Shown in pieces: positions 17,238-24,545 of a stretch of DNA of 64,000 bases. Location: NCBI GenBank assembly GCA_012103375.1, contig WLWX01000001.1:1168501-1232500 (forward strand). The letters run 5' to 3'. The notes below the pieces were generated by a model. It was not told the origin of the DNA. It did not search any database and saw nothing but the letters and a program-made list of their open reading frames with translations. A program made the translations under genes and the position numbers. Position 1 is the stretch's first letter, and each line of letters starts with the position of its first letter. The stretch is from Paracoccaceae bacterium (GTDB lineage: Bacteria > Pseudomonadota > Alphaproteobacteria > Rhodobacterales > Rhodobacteraceae).

Positions 17238-18203
17238 ATGCGTCTGCGACTTGTTCCCAAGGAAACCACGCTCGACTTCTTCAAGGTGTCAAAACTGACG
17301 CTGGGGCTGTCGGGACTGGCGATGATCGCTTCGATTGTGATGTTCTTTGTTGTCGGCTTGAATTTCGGCATCGACTTCCGCGGCGGCACCACGATCCGCA
17401 CCGACAGTCAGGTTGCGGTGGATGTCGGTGCGTATCGCGATGCGCTTGAGGTGCTGAACCTGGGGGACGTGTCGATTACCGAGGTGTTCGACCCGACGAA
17501 CTTGGACCAGAACGTCGCAATGATTCGCATTCAGGCGCAGGAAGGCGATGAGTCTGTGTCCAGCGATACGATTGTCGCGATGGAAGCAGCGCTGAACCAG
17601 ATCGACCCCACGATGACGTTCCCGTCGGTCGAAAGCGTCGGCCCGAAAGTATCCGGAGAGCTGGTGCAGACCGCCATTCTGGCCGTCTTTGCGGCCATCG
17701 CGGCAGTGCTGATCTATATCTGGCTTAGATTCGAATGGCAGTTTTCGCTGGGTGCGGTGGCGGCACTGGTCCATGACGTGACGTTGACGATTGGCATATT
17801 CTCGCTGTTGCAGATCAAGTTCGATCTGGCGATCATCGCGGCCCTGCTGACCATCGTTGGCTATTCGCTGAACGACACCGTGGTCGTGTTTGACCGGGTG
17901 CGCGAGAATCTGCGCAAGTTCAAACAGCGTGATCTGAAAGATGTGCTGAACCTGTCGATCAACGAGACGCTGTCCCGGACGGTCATGACCTCTGTCACGA
18001 CACTGCTGGCGCTGATTTCGCTTTTCATTCTGGGCGGTGACGTGATCCGGGGCTTCGTGTTCGCGATGATCTGGGGCGTGATCGTGGGGACCTATTCGTC
18101 GGTCTTCGTGGCCAGTGCGATCCTGCTGCGTCTTGGCGTCAAGCGGGACTGGTCGAAATCGGGGCCCAAAGCGGGCGGACAATACGCCAACATTGACGCG
18201 TGA
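17238..18203 (+). CDS. secF: Protein translocase subunit SecF
   Basis: The product is a 321-residue SecF, partner of SecD. It shows the N-terminal membrane segment, the motif GLNFGIDFRGGTTIRTDS, a periplasmic domain and the membrane domain containing VGYSLNDTVVVFDRVRENLR and ETLSRTVMTSVTTLLALISL. The gene starts three bases after secD and ends at 18203, just before a short dispersed repeat (18214-18245). Family and role are clear. Confidence 0.96.
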   Translation: MRLRLVPKETTLDFFKVSKLTLGLSGLAMIASIVMFFVVGLNFGIDFRGGTTIRTDSQVAVDVGAYRDALEVLNLGDVSITEVFDPTNLDQNVAMIRIQAQEGDESVSSDTIVAMEAALNQIDPTMTFPSVESVGPKVSGELVQTAILAVFAAIAAVLIYIWLRFEWQFSLGAVAALVHDVTLTIGIFSLLQIKFDLAIIAALLTIVGYSLNDTVVVFDRVRENLRKFKQRDLKDVLNLSINETLSRTVMTSVTTLLALISLFILGGDVIRGFVFAMIWGVIVGTYSSVFVASAILLRLGVKRDWSKSGPKAGGQYANIDA

Positions 18204-18213
18204 GGCGCGTCGG

Positions 18214-18245
18214 AGCCTCCGGCGGGGATATTTTCGACGAGAAGA
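18214..18245. repeat. Short dispersed intergenic motif, copy 1
   Basis: The stretch GCCTCCGGCGGGGATATTTT, followed by CGACGAGAAGA, recurs at 52775-52806 (with CAACAAGAAGA) and, more weakly, near 57321-57345. It lies immediately after secF and before the TauE gene. The CCTCCGGCGGGG core can form a short hairpin followed by a T-run, which would suit a weak terminator or attenuator. The role is an inference. Confidence 0.75.
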
Positions 18246-18262
18246 GCATCGGGGTCTGAGAA

Positions 18263-18988
18263 TTGACCGACGGCTTCCTCTGGCTGGCAGCAGCGGCTGT
18301 TCTGGCCGGTCTGGTGCGCGGGTTTTCGGGCTTTGGAACTGCGCTGGTATTCCTGCCGATTGCCGGGCAGATCCTTGGGCCGTTCGAGGCCGTGACCACA
18401 ATGATCGTGATGGATGCAGTCGGGCCGCTGCCCAATGTGCCACGCGCACTGAAGGTGGCGCATCGGCGAGATGTGCTGCGGTTGTCGCTGGGCTATGCCA
18501 TTGTGATGCCACTGGGCGTGTGGGTGCTGCTGAACATCGGCTCGGACGGGTTTCGTTACACCGTCTCAACGCTGGCCCTTGGGCTGTTGGCGTTATTGAT
18601 GCTGGGTATTCGCTATCGCGGAACGCTAACGCGGTGGCTGGTCTACCTGATCGGCGGCATTGCCGGGCTGACAGGCGGTGCCGCCGGGATTGCGGGCCCG
18701 CCGGTGATCCTGTTTTACATGGCCAGCCGACATAGCGCACAAGTGATCCGCGCCAATATCCTGCTGTTCTTGTTTCTGACCGATATCGCCCTTCTGATCG
18801 CATTCTGGGTGTCCGGTCAGATGGTGTCAGCCGCTCTGTTGACGGGGTTGGCGCTGATCCCCGTCTATGCCTTGGCCAATGTCGCCGGGGCCGCTATTTT
18901 CCGCCCCGAGGCGGAGCGCACCTATCGCGCGGTCGCCTATCTTATCATCGCAGCCTCAGCCCTCAGCGGGCTGCCGCTTTGGGACTGA
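18263..18988 (+). CDS. TauE/SafE family membrane transporter
   Basis: The product is a 241-residue polytopic membrane protein with seven to eight hydrophobic segments. The N-terminal LVRGFSGFGTALVFLPI and the central AGIAGPPVILFYMASRH are the two related repeat signatures of the TauE/SafE (formerly DUF81) family, linked to export or uptake of sulfite and organosulfonates. The start is a TTG at 18263, and the ribosome binding site is weak. The gene is inserted between secF and the Mth938-like gene (4 bp gap), so it is probably co-transcribed. The transported ion cannot be deduced. Confidence 0.82.
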   Translation: MTDGFLWLAAAAVLAGLVRGFSGFGTALVFLPIAGQILGPFEAVTTMIVMDAVGPLPNVPRALKVAHRRDVLRLSLGYAIVMPLGVWVLLNIGSDGFRYTVSTLALGLLALLMLGIRYRGTLTRWLVYLIGGIAGLTGGAAGIAGPPVILFYMASRHSAQVIRANILLFLFLTDIALLIAFWVSGQMVSAALLTGLALIPVYALANVAGAAIFRPEAERTYRAVAYLIIAASALSGLPLWD

Positions 18989-18992
18989 CGCC

Positions 18993-19346
18993 ATGCAACT
19001 GACCGAGATTTCATATCCCGATGCCAGTCCGATTGATGGCTATGGGCCGGGGTTTTTTCGCATCGGCGGACAAGTCATTGAAGGCGTGGTGGCGGTGTTG
19101 CCCAGCGGAACCGCTGCCTGGGGCGGTCTGACCGATCCTGCGGCGCTGATCGCGGCAGCGGGTGACATTGACGTTTTGCTGATCGGCACCGGGGCCGAGA
19201 TTGCCGCCGTCCCGCCAGAATTTCGCGACGCCCTGGAAGATGTCGGCATCGGGGTAGAGCCGATGGCGACACCCGCTGCCTGCCGGACGTTCAACATGCT
19301 GCTGGCCGAAGGACGGCGGGTTGGGGCGGCGCTGATCCCGGTCTAA
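18993..19346 (+). CDS. Mth938-like domain-containing protein
   Basis: The product is a 117-residue protein of the Mth938 / DUF498 family, related to the mitochondrial complex I assembly factor NDUFAF3. Visible family marks are GYGPGFFRIGGQVIEG, VLLIGTGAEIAAVPPE and the C-terminal TPAACRTFNMLLAEGRRVGA. In alphaproteobacteria this gene is often found beside secDF, as here. A role in complex I assembly is known only for the eukaryotic homologue. It ends 12 bp before the convergent ccmG stop. Confidence 0.85.
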   Translation: MQLTEISYPDASPIDGYGPGFFRIGGQVIEGVVAVLPSGTAAWGGLTDPAALIAAAGDIDVLLIGTGAEIAAVPPEFRDALEDVGIGVEPMATPAACRTFNMLLAEGRRVGAALIPV

Positions 19347-19357
19347 GCGCGTTTGGA

Positions 19358-19900
19358 TTACTGCGCCGCCTCCAGCGCCGGGCGCAGGGTGTCGGCGATA
19401 ACCCGTTGGGTCAACGCCCCGGCGATGCGGGCAACGACGCGGCCTTCTCCGTCCACCACGAAAGTTTCGGGCAGGCCATAGACGCCCCAATCGACCGACT
19501 GGCGGCCTTTGGGGTCGGTGCTGATCCCGGCATAGGGGTTGCCCAGTTCGGCCAGAAACCGCAGCGCAGCCTCGGGGCGGTCCTTCTGGTTGACGCCGTA
19601 GACCGGCATTTCGGCGGCCAGCGCGGTGATGTTGGGATGCTCGACCCGGCAGGGCGCGCACCAGCTGGCCCAGAAGTTGACCAGCTTGACTTGCCCGTCG
19701 GCGAAGACCTCGGACGAAAATGTCGGCAGGTCGCCCAGCGGGATGGCTTCGATCGCCGGGGCATCGCGCCCGATAAAGGCCGAGGGCAGCGTGTCAGGAT
19801 CATCGTGCAGCAGTCCGGGGATGAAGAAGCCGCCGATCAATGCCAGGAAAATGCCGACCGGCAGCAGGCCCATCCAGTTCAGGCCGGGCTTGTCACTCAT
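19358..19900 (-). CDS. ccmG: Cytochrome c maturation thiol-disulfide oxidoreductase CcmG (DsbE)
   Basis: The product is a 180-residue periplasmic thioredoxin-fold protein held by an N-terminal membrane anchor (residues 8-28, LLPVGIFLALIGGFFIPGLL). The active site is WASWCAPCRVEHP, with the CAPC redox pair that keeps apocytochrome cysteines reduced for haem attachment. A cis-proline loop follows later (YGLPETFVVDGEGRV). The start at 19900 overlaps the ccmD end by eight bases. It is the last gene of the minus-strand ccmABCDG operon. Confidence 0.94.
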   Translation of the reverse strand: MSDKPGLNWMGLLPVGIFLALIGGFFIPGLLHDDPDTLPSAFIGRDAPAIEAIPLGDLPTFSSEVFADGQVKLVNFWASWCAPCRVEHPNITALAAEMPVYGVNQKDRPEAALRFLAELGNPYAGISTDPKGRQSVDWGVYGLPETFVVDGEGRVVARIAGALTQRVIADTLRPALEAAQ

Positions 19901-20036
19901 CACGTTCGGCCTGCGCCAGATCACGCTGCACCCGCCGGGCGCGCGCAACGCTGATCACCACCAGCCCGACCAGCAGCACAATCGCGGCCACGTAAGACCC
20001 GGCCACCTCGGCCCCGTATTTGCCCAGATCAACCAT
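19893..20036 (-). CDS. ccmD: Haem exporter protein CcmD
   Basis: This 47-residue gene fits exactly between ccmC (stop overlaps its ATG by one to three bases) and ccmG (8 bp overlap). The product MVDLGKYGAEVAGSYVAAIV continues into LLVGLVVISVARARRVQRDL and ends AQAERDE. It has the normal CcmD layout: a short N-terminus with LGKYG and Y, one transmembrane helix, then a basic cytoplasmic tail. CcmD stabilises the CcmC-CcmE complex and helps release haem-loaded CcmE. Small size and overlap make it easy to miss, but the context and pattern are convincing. Confidence 0.92.
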   Translation of the reverse strand: MVDLGKYGAEVAGSYVAAIVLLVGLVVISVARARRVQRDLAQAERDE

Positions 20037-20764
20037 CAGGCCATCCGCGCGCGAAGTTCAAGCGCATGCAGGCGGCGGGCACGCACCTCGGTCCTTGTGC
20101 GCAGGATCACAAGCGCCAGGAACAACAACCCGAACCCCACCATCGAGATCACCAGCGGCAGCCAGAACACGTTCGAAATATTCTCTTCCTTGTCCAATGA
20201 CAGCGTCGCCCCCTGATGCAGCCCCTGATTCCAGAAGATCGTGGCATAGCGCGACAGGATCGCGAAGATCGAGCCGACAAGACACAGCACACTGGTCAGG
20301 TCGGCGGCGGTGTCGGGATCCTCGATCGCGGCCCAAAGCGCGATATAGCCAAGATAGAACAAGAACAGGATCAGAAAGCTGGTCAGGCGCGGATCCCAGG
20401 CCCACCAGGTGCCCCACATCGGCTGGCCCCAGATCGCGCCGGTGATCAGTGCGATCAGCGTCATCACCACGCCCACAGGTGCTGCGGCTTTGGCAGCCAA
20501 CGCGCTGACATGGTGGCGGCGGATCAGCCAGATCAGGCTGGCCACCAGCATCATCGCCCAGGCGTTGATCGCCATCAGGGCGCTGGGAACATGGATGAAT
20601 ATGATCTTGACCGTTGCGCCAAATTTTTCCGCAGGCGGCGTCAGGAAGAAGCCCCAGATCAACCCCACGGCCAGGCACAGCAATGCCGCGCCCCAGACCC
20701 AAGGTTGGGCGCGGGCGGTCAGGGCCATGAAGCGGGCCGGGTTCGCATATTCCCAGAGTGACAT
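20036..20764 (-). CDS. ccmC: Haem ABC transporter permease CcmC
   Basis: The product is a 242-residue inner membrane protein with six transmembrane segments that delivers haem to the chaperone CcmE. The WWAWD tryptophan-rich motif is visible in GTWWAWDPRLTSFLILFL, and the conserved histidines lie in IFIHVPSALMAI and in the later LHQG segment (NQGLHQGATLSLD). Start is MSLWEYANPARFMALTAR. A 40 bp gap separates it from ccmB upstream, the only gap of note in the operon. Confidence 0.95.
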   Translation of the reverse strand: MSLWEYANPARFMALTARAQPWVWGAALLCLAVGLIWGFFLTPPAEKFGATVKIIFIHVPSALMAINAWAMMLVASLIWLIRRHHVSALAAKAAAPVGVVMTLIALITGAIWGQPMWGTWWAWDPRLTSFLILFLFYLGYIALWAAIEDPDTAADLTSVLCLVGSIFAILSRYATIFWNQGLHQGATLSLDKEENISNVFWLPLVISMVGFGLLFLALVILRTRTEVRARRLHALELRARMA

Positions 20765-20804
20765 GGGGCTTACCTACGCGGGGTTCGGGGGCGGCTCAAC
20801 CACC

Positions 20805-21461
20805 TCACCGAAGGTTGATTCTGAGGGCGGCTGCGGATGCAAAGGGCAACAGGGCAATTGCGCCCAGCGTAATCCCGGCAAGCAGCAGCAGCGGTGTCTG
20901 ATAGGGTTGATCCAGCGCGGCGCGGCGCACCACCTCGGCCCCGAAGATCAGCGTCGGGATATACATCGGCAGCACCAGCAGGCCCAGTAGCAGCCCGCCA
21001 CGCTTCAGGCCAACAGTCAGGGCCGCGCCGAAGGCACCGATCATCGACAGGGCGGGCGTGCCAAGCGCCAGTGTGGCGACCAGCATCGGATAGGCCCCCA
21101 CCGGCAGGTTCAGGAACAGCGCCAGCAGCGGCGCCAGCAGCGTCAGCGGCAATCCCGTCGTCAGCCAATGCGCGATGCCTTTGGCCAGCGTCACTGATTC
21201 CAGCGGCACCGGGGCGGTCGCCAGCAGGTCAAGGGTTCCATCCTCCCAATCCAGCGCGAACATCCGGTCCAGCGACAACAGGCAGGCCAGCAGCGCCGCA
21301 ACCCAGAGGATGCCCGGCGCGATCGCGGCCAGTTGGCTGCGCTCCGGCCCTACGGCCAGCGGCACCAGCACTGCGACGATCAGGAAGAAGGCCAGGCCCA
21401 GGCCGAAGCCACCCCCGGCGCGAATTGCCAGTTTCAGGTCGCGGACAATCAGGCGGATCAT
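20805..21461 (-). CDS. ccmB: Haem exporter protein CcmB
   Basis: The product is a 218-residue membrane protein of the CcmB family, the permease partner of CcmA. It has six hydrophobic segments and family marks LSLDRMFALDWEDGTLDLL and GKGIAHW-type sequence (LAKGIAHWLTTGLPLTLLA), and LPMYIPTLIFGAEVV. It overlaps the ccmA stop by four bases. CcmAB hydrolyse ATP to free haem-loaded CcmE from CcmCD. Confidence 0.94.
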   Translation of the reverse strand: MIRLIVRDLKLAIRAGGGFGLGLAFFLIVAVLVPLAVGPERSQLAAIAPGILWVAALLACLLSLDRMFALDWEDGTLDLLATAPVPLESVTLAKGIAHWLTTGLPLTLLAPLLALFLNLPVGAYPMLVATLALGTPALSMIGAFGAALTVGLKRGGLLLGLLVLPMYIPTLIFGAEVVRRAALDQPYQTPLLLLAGITLGAIALLPFASAAALRINLR

Positions 21462-22072
21462 GCGTGAACCCCGTCAAAGGCGGTTGCACCGCTGCGCGCC
21501 TTGAACGCTGTCATATCAAGGGTTTGCGCATCCACGCCCAGATCAATATGGCTGGCCATCAGGGCAGAGCCGCCGCCAGCCAGATGCGCCGCCACGACCC
21601 GCCCGAACAGCGCGACCCCATCTGTGTCGAGCGAGATTGTCGGTTCATCCAGCACCCAGATCGGCCGACCCGTGACCAGCAATCGCGCCAGCCCCAGGCG
21701 ACGTCGCTGACCCGCCGACAGGTTGCCCGCAGGGCGGCGGCGCAGGGGGGTTATCGCGAATGCCTCTAGCGCCGCATCTATGCCGGATTGCCCGAACACA
21801 CCGGCCCAGAACTCCAGATTCTCGGCCACGCTTAACGTTGCCTTGATGCCGTCGGCGTGCCCGGCATAGGCGACCGCGTTGGCGTCCACCTGTAACCGCC
21901 CGGACAGGGCGGGCTGCAACCCGGCGATGGTGCGCAACAAGGTGGTCTTGCCCGACCCGTTCGGCCCGGTCAGCACCAGCGCCGCACCCGCGTCCAGCGT
22001 GAATGTCACGCCGTCCAGCACCGGCAGTCCGCCGCGCGCAACACTCAGATTTTCGGCCTCGATCCGCATCAT
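21458..22072 (-). CDS. ccmA: Haem ABC exporter ATP-binding protein CcmA
   Basis: The product is a 204-residue ABC ATPase. Walker A is LTGPNGSGKTTLLRTIAG, the signature is LSAGQRRRLGLARLL and Walker B is IWVLDEPTISLD. The first gene of ccmABCDG, it begins at the ATG at 22072; a second ATG one codon later is equally possible. The promoter should lie in the 105 bp between this start and the LuxR-type gene at 22178. Confidence 0.94.
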   Translation of the reverse strand: MMRIEAENLSVARGGLPVLDGVTFTLDAGAALVLTGPNGSGKTTLLRTIAGLQPALSGRLQVDANAVAYAGHADGIKATLSVAENLEFWAGVFGQSGIDAALEAFAITPLRRRPAGNLSAGQRRRLGLARLLVTGRPIWVLDEPTISLDTDGVALFGRVVAAHLAGGGSALMASHIDLGVDAQTLDMTAFKARSGATAFDGVHA

Positions 22073-22177
22073 CCTGCCCTAACGCATCGACTGAGTTTTG
22101 GAAATCCAATTGGCGGGGCGGACTAATTTGGTGGCAGGTCCCCCCATACGGCGGATGGTCAGGGGCGAACTGCGGGG

Positions 22178-22570
22178 CTAATCTGTGGTGCCATGGAACA
22201 CAGCCGCCACCTGTCCGCGCCGCCGCAGGCCCAGCCGTCGCAGCAGATTTTCCACGTGATCTTTGACCGTCGCGGGGCTGAGGCCAAGTGCGACGGCGAT
22301 TTCCTTGTTCGAGTCACCCCGCGCCAGCGCCTCAGCCACCTGTCGCTGGCGCGGCGTCAAAGCGTTCAGCGCATGTTGGTGCGGGGCATGCGGGCGCGCG
22401 ATAACAATCGCCGCGCCCAGCCTGTCACTCGCAGTGAAATCGATCGCCACATCGACGCCGTTTTGCGGCAATCGCGACAGCGGCGCCAGCGCTGCCCATG
22501 GCGCAGCATCGCCATCCTGCAACGCCGCCAGCGCCTGACCCAGATCGCGCGTCATCCGTTCGTCCAGCAT
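22178..22570 (-). CDS. Small LuxR-type (GerE) HTH transcriptional regulator
   Basis: The product is a 130-residue protein whose C-terminal half (about residues 66-125) is a LuxR/GerE helix-turn-helix: LTPRQRQVAEALARGDSNKE, then IAVALGLSPATVKDHVENLL and RRLGLRRRGQVAA. The N-terminal 65 residues are short and match no receiver, autoinducer or PAS domain that I recognise. It faces the SnoaL-like gene across only 15 bp, so it may control that pair. The ligand and targets are unknown. Confidence 0.8.
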   Translation of the reverse strand: MLDERMTRDLGQALAALQDGDAAPWAALAPLSRLPQNGVDVAIDFTASDRLGAAIVIARPHAPHQHALNALTPRQRQVAEALARGDSNKEIAVALGLSPATVKDHVENLLRRLGLRRRGQVAAVFHGTTD

Positions 22571-22585
22571 TGAAAGGCCCCCAAC

Positions 22586-22948
22586 ATGTCATCTGTTCCC
22601 GTTGAGGTAAGCAACTTCTTCCTGGCCATGCAAGCGGGCCGCGCCGGTGCCGAGGCGCTGGCCGCCTGCTTTGCCGAGGATGCGATTTACGAAGAACCCT
22701 TCACCGGAACATTGCGCCGCCACGAAGGTCGCAAGGCGGTGATGTCGGCGATGGCGATGGGGTGGGAAAACCCGATGCCCGACATGCGCATCCGGATCAA
22801 CCACGCCCGCACCGAAGGGGATGAAATTCACGTGGCCTGGACCTGTTTTTCGCCCGCGATCCCCGGCGGGTCGGGCAATGGCCGGAACCGCTATGTCATG
22901 CGCGACGGGCTGATTGCCGAACTGTTCACAACGCTGGAGGACGCATGA
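22586..22948 (+). CDS. SnoaL-like / nuclear transport factor 2 family protein
   Basis: The product is a 120-residue protein with the NTF2-like alpha+beta pattern: ACFAEDAIYEEPFTGTLRRH, GRKAVMSAMAMGWENPMPDM and the C-terminal MRDGLIAELFTTLEDA. Members of this fold act as small isomerases, hydrolases or ligand carriers, and the substrate cannot be told here. It overlaps the following DUF1801 gene by four bases (ATGA), suggesting they are made together. Confidence 0.75.
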   Translation: MSSVPVEVSNFFLAMQAGRAGAEALAACFAEDAIYEEPFTGTLRRHEGRKAVMSAMAMGWENPMPDMRIRINHARTEGDEIHVAWTCFSPAIPGGSGNGRNRYVMRDGLIAELFTTLEDA

Positions 22949-23307
22949 GCACGCAAGATGTCGACACCTGGATGCAAGCCTATGACAACCCGCAAAAGTC
23001 ACTGGTCGCAGCCGTTCGCGCCGCAATCATGTCCGCCGATCCGCGCGTGAGCGAGGCGATCAAATGGCAGGCGCCGACCTTCATCTACAAGGGCAATATT
23101 GCCAGCTTCTTCCCAAAGGCGAAGGCCCATGTGACGCTGATGTTTCACAAAGGGGCCACGATTGCGGGTGATTTCCCGCTGTTGCAGGGCGACGGGAAAG
23201 AGGCGCGGACGATGAAATTCGCGGACCAGGCCGCGCTTGATGCGGGCCGTACAGAACTGGCCGAGGTGGTACGCGCCTGGTGTGATCAGCGGGACGCCGA
23301 AGGCTAG
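22945..23307 (+). CDS. DUF1801 domain-containing protein
   Basis: The product is a 120-residue protein of the YdhG/DUF1801 family. It contains VRAAIMSADPRVSEAIKWQA, PTFIYKGNIASFFPKAKAHV and TLMFHKGATI, the usual family order. No enzymatic activity is established for the family. The stop codon TAG (23305-23307) is shared with the left TA and first base of a MITE-like element that begins there. The coding region itself is intact. Confidence 0.82.
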   Translation: MSTQDVDTWMQAYDNPQKSLVAAVRAAIMSADPRVSEAIKWQAPTFIYKGNIASFFPKAKAHVTLMFHKGATIAGDFPLLQGDGKEARTMKFADQAALDAGRTELAEVVRAWCDQRDAEG

Positions 23308-23492
23308 GGTCAGGACCAATTAATCCGACACCGCTGAGATGAAGCGGATTTGACGTTCTTCGGATTTGACGGATTTCCACCATGACACCGTCTTAGGTCT
23401 TTGAAATAGAACCACTATTCCGTCAAACCTAATCCTTGTCAGACAGAAAATCTGTCAAACCAGCGGTGTCGGATTAATTGGTCCTCACCCTA
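23305..23492. mobile_element. MITE-like element with 32 bp terminal inverted repeats and TA duplication
   Basis: Bases 23305-23336 and 23461-23492 are inverted repeats 32 bp long including a TA at each outer end, with a single mismatch (base 7, C against G). The ends read TAGGGTCAGGACCAATTAAT on the left and the complement of TAGGGTGAGGACCAATTAAT on the right. The 184 bp between the TA dinucleotides hold no open reading frame of note. TA duplication and long terminal repeats are typical of non-autonomous Tc1/mariner-IS630 type elements. Its ends differ from those of the IS630 copy next door, so that IS is not its parent. Confidence 0.85.
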
Positions 23493-24545
23493 AAGCGTTT
23501 CGACATTAACCTGAGACATATCCGGCGGCCTTAAAGTAGTTCCAGCATTCTACTGGGTCGTAGAGATCGCAGATTGCTCCGATTGCTTCGAAGACCTGGG
23601 TAAAGGACCTGGCCCCGATCCGTCGCAAATGGGCTTTCAGTTTAGAGAAGGCCTGCTCGATGGGATTCAGGTCGGGCGAGTACGGTGGCAGGTAAAGGAA
23701 CCAGCAGCCGTGATTGCGTAAAGCCTGCGTCGCCTCCTTATTCCGGTGGGTTGCCAGGTTGTCGAGAATGACGACAGTGCCGGGGTTGATCTCGGGGACC
23801 AGCACTTCGCGGATGTAGGCCGCGAAGGCGGGGCCATCTATCGCTCCCTTGATGACCCAAGGTGCGATCAGCGCGCCTTGGGTCAGGCCCGCGATCAAGG
23901 TTTGGGTTCCCCAGCTTCCGAAGGGCGCATCCATCGTCAGGCGCTTACCGCGCTTGGCTCTGCCGCGTAGGCGCGTGAGGTTTGTCTTCACTGCGGTTTC
24001 GTCAATAAAGACAACGCGCTCAGGAAAGGTCGCAATGGCTGGCGAGCGGTATCTGAACCAGTCGGCCCGTTGCTGCCTTACCTTGGCGCGGCGGCGCTCG
24101 GTTGCGACCAGCGACTTTTTTTGTACGTGAAGCCGAGCCGGGACAGAAGGTTGGCGATGGAGGAGTGATGCACCCGCACACCCTCTGCATCGGCCAGCGC
24201 ATTACGCAACTCAAAGAGCGTGATGTCAGGGTCTTGTGCGATCAACTCCTCAAAGAATTCCCGATGCGGAGCCAGCTTTCCCTTGCCGCGCGGCGGTCCC
24301 TGCCGGGCAGGTTCCGCATGACCCTTCATCCTCACCTGACGCGCCCACCGCGCGCCTGTGGCAGGCGACAGCTTCAACCGCAACGCCGCCGCGCGCCCGC
24401 TCAACCCTTCTTCAATGTATCTCTGAAACCGTATCCGAAGCGCAGATGGCAAAGGTGCTGACATGATCCATCCTCCCAAACAGGATGAATCACAGATCAG
24501 GTCTCAAGGGAATCCCTCGCGATTCAGGTTCAAGCCGAAACGCTT
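23493..24545 (-). mobile_element. IS630-family insertion sequence (1053 bp)
   Basis: The element is bounded by inverted repeats AAGCGTTTCGACATTAACCT (left, from 23493) and the complement of AAGCGTTTCGGCTTGAACCT (right, to 24545), each flanked by TA (23491-23492 and 24546-24547). It carries one transposase in two overlapping frames. The left TA is also the right TA of the MITE-like element, so the two elements abut with no spare bases. TA target choice and the DDE transposase place it in IS630. Confidence 0.9.
23506..24464 (-). CDS. IS630 family transposase, two frames joined by probable -1 slippage
   Basis: The first frame (24464 to 24078) encodes the helix-turn-helix part: MSAPLPSALRIRFQRYIEEG, then SGRAAALRLKLSPATGARWA. 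The second frame ends at 23506 and encodes the DDE catalytic part: VVFIDETAVKTNLTRLRGRA, VVILDNLATHRNKEA and LPPYSPDLNPIEQAFSKLK. The frames meet at a run of seven A on the coding strand (24122-24116). Reading it with one base of backward slip gives K-K-K-S-L-V-A-T-E and joins the two parts into about 319 residues. Such slippage is a known expression mode for IS630 elements. The DDE residues are present, so the enzyme may be active. Confidence 0.85.

Noticed and set aside
17289-18803. 504-codon minus-strand open frame over secF and the TauE gene
   Set aside because: Antisense shadow of two well-supported membrane protein genes; very rich in Arg, His and Gln and without domains.
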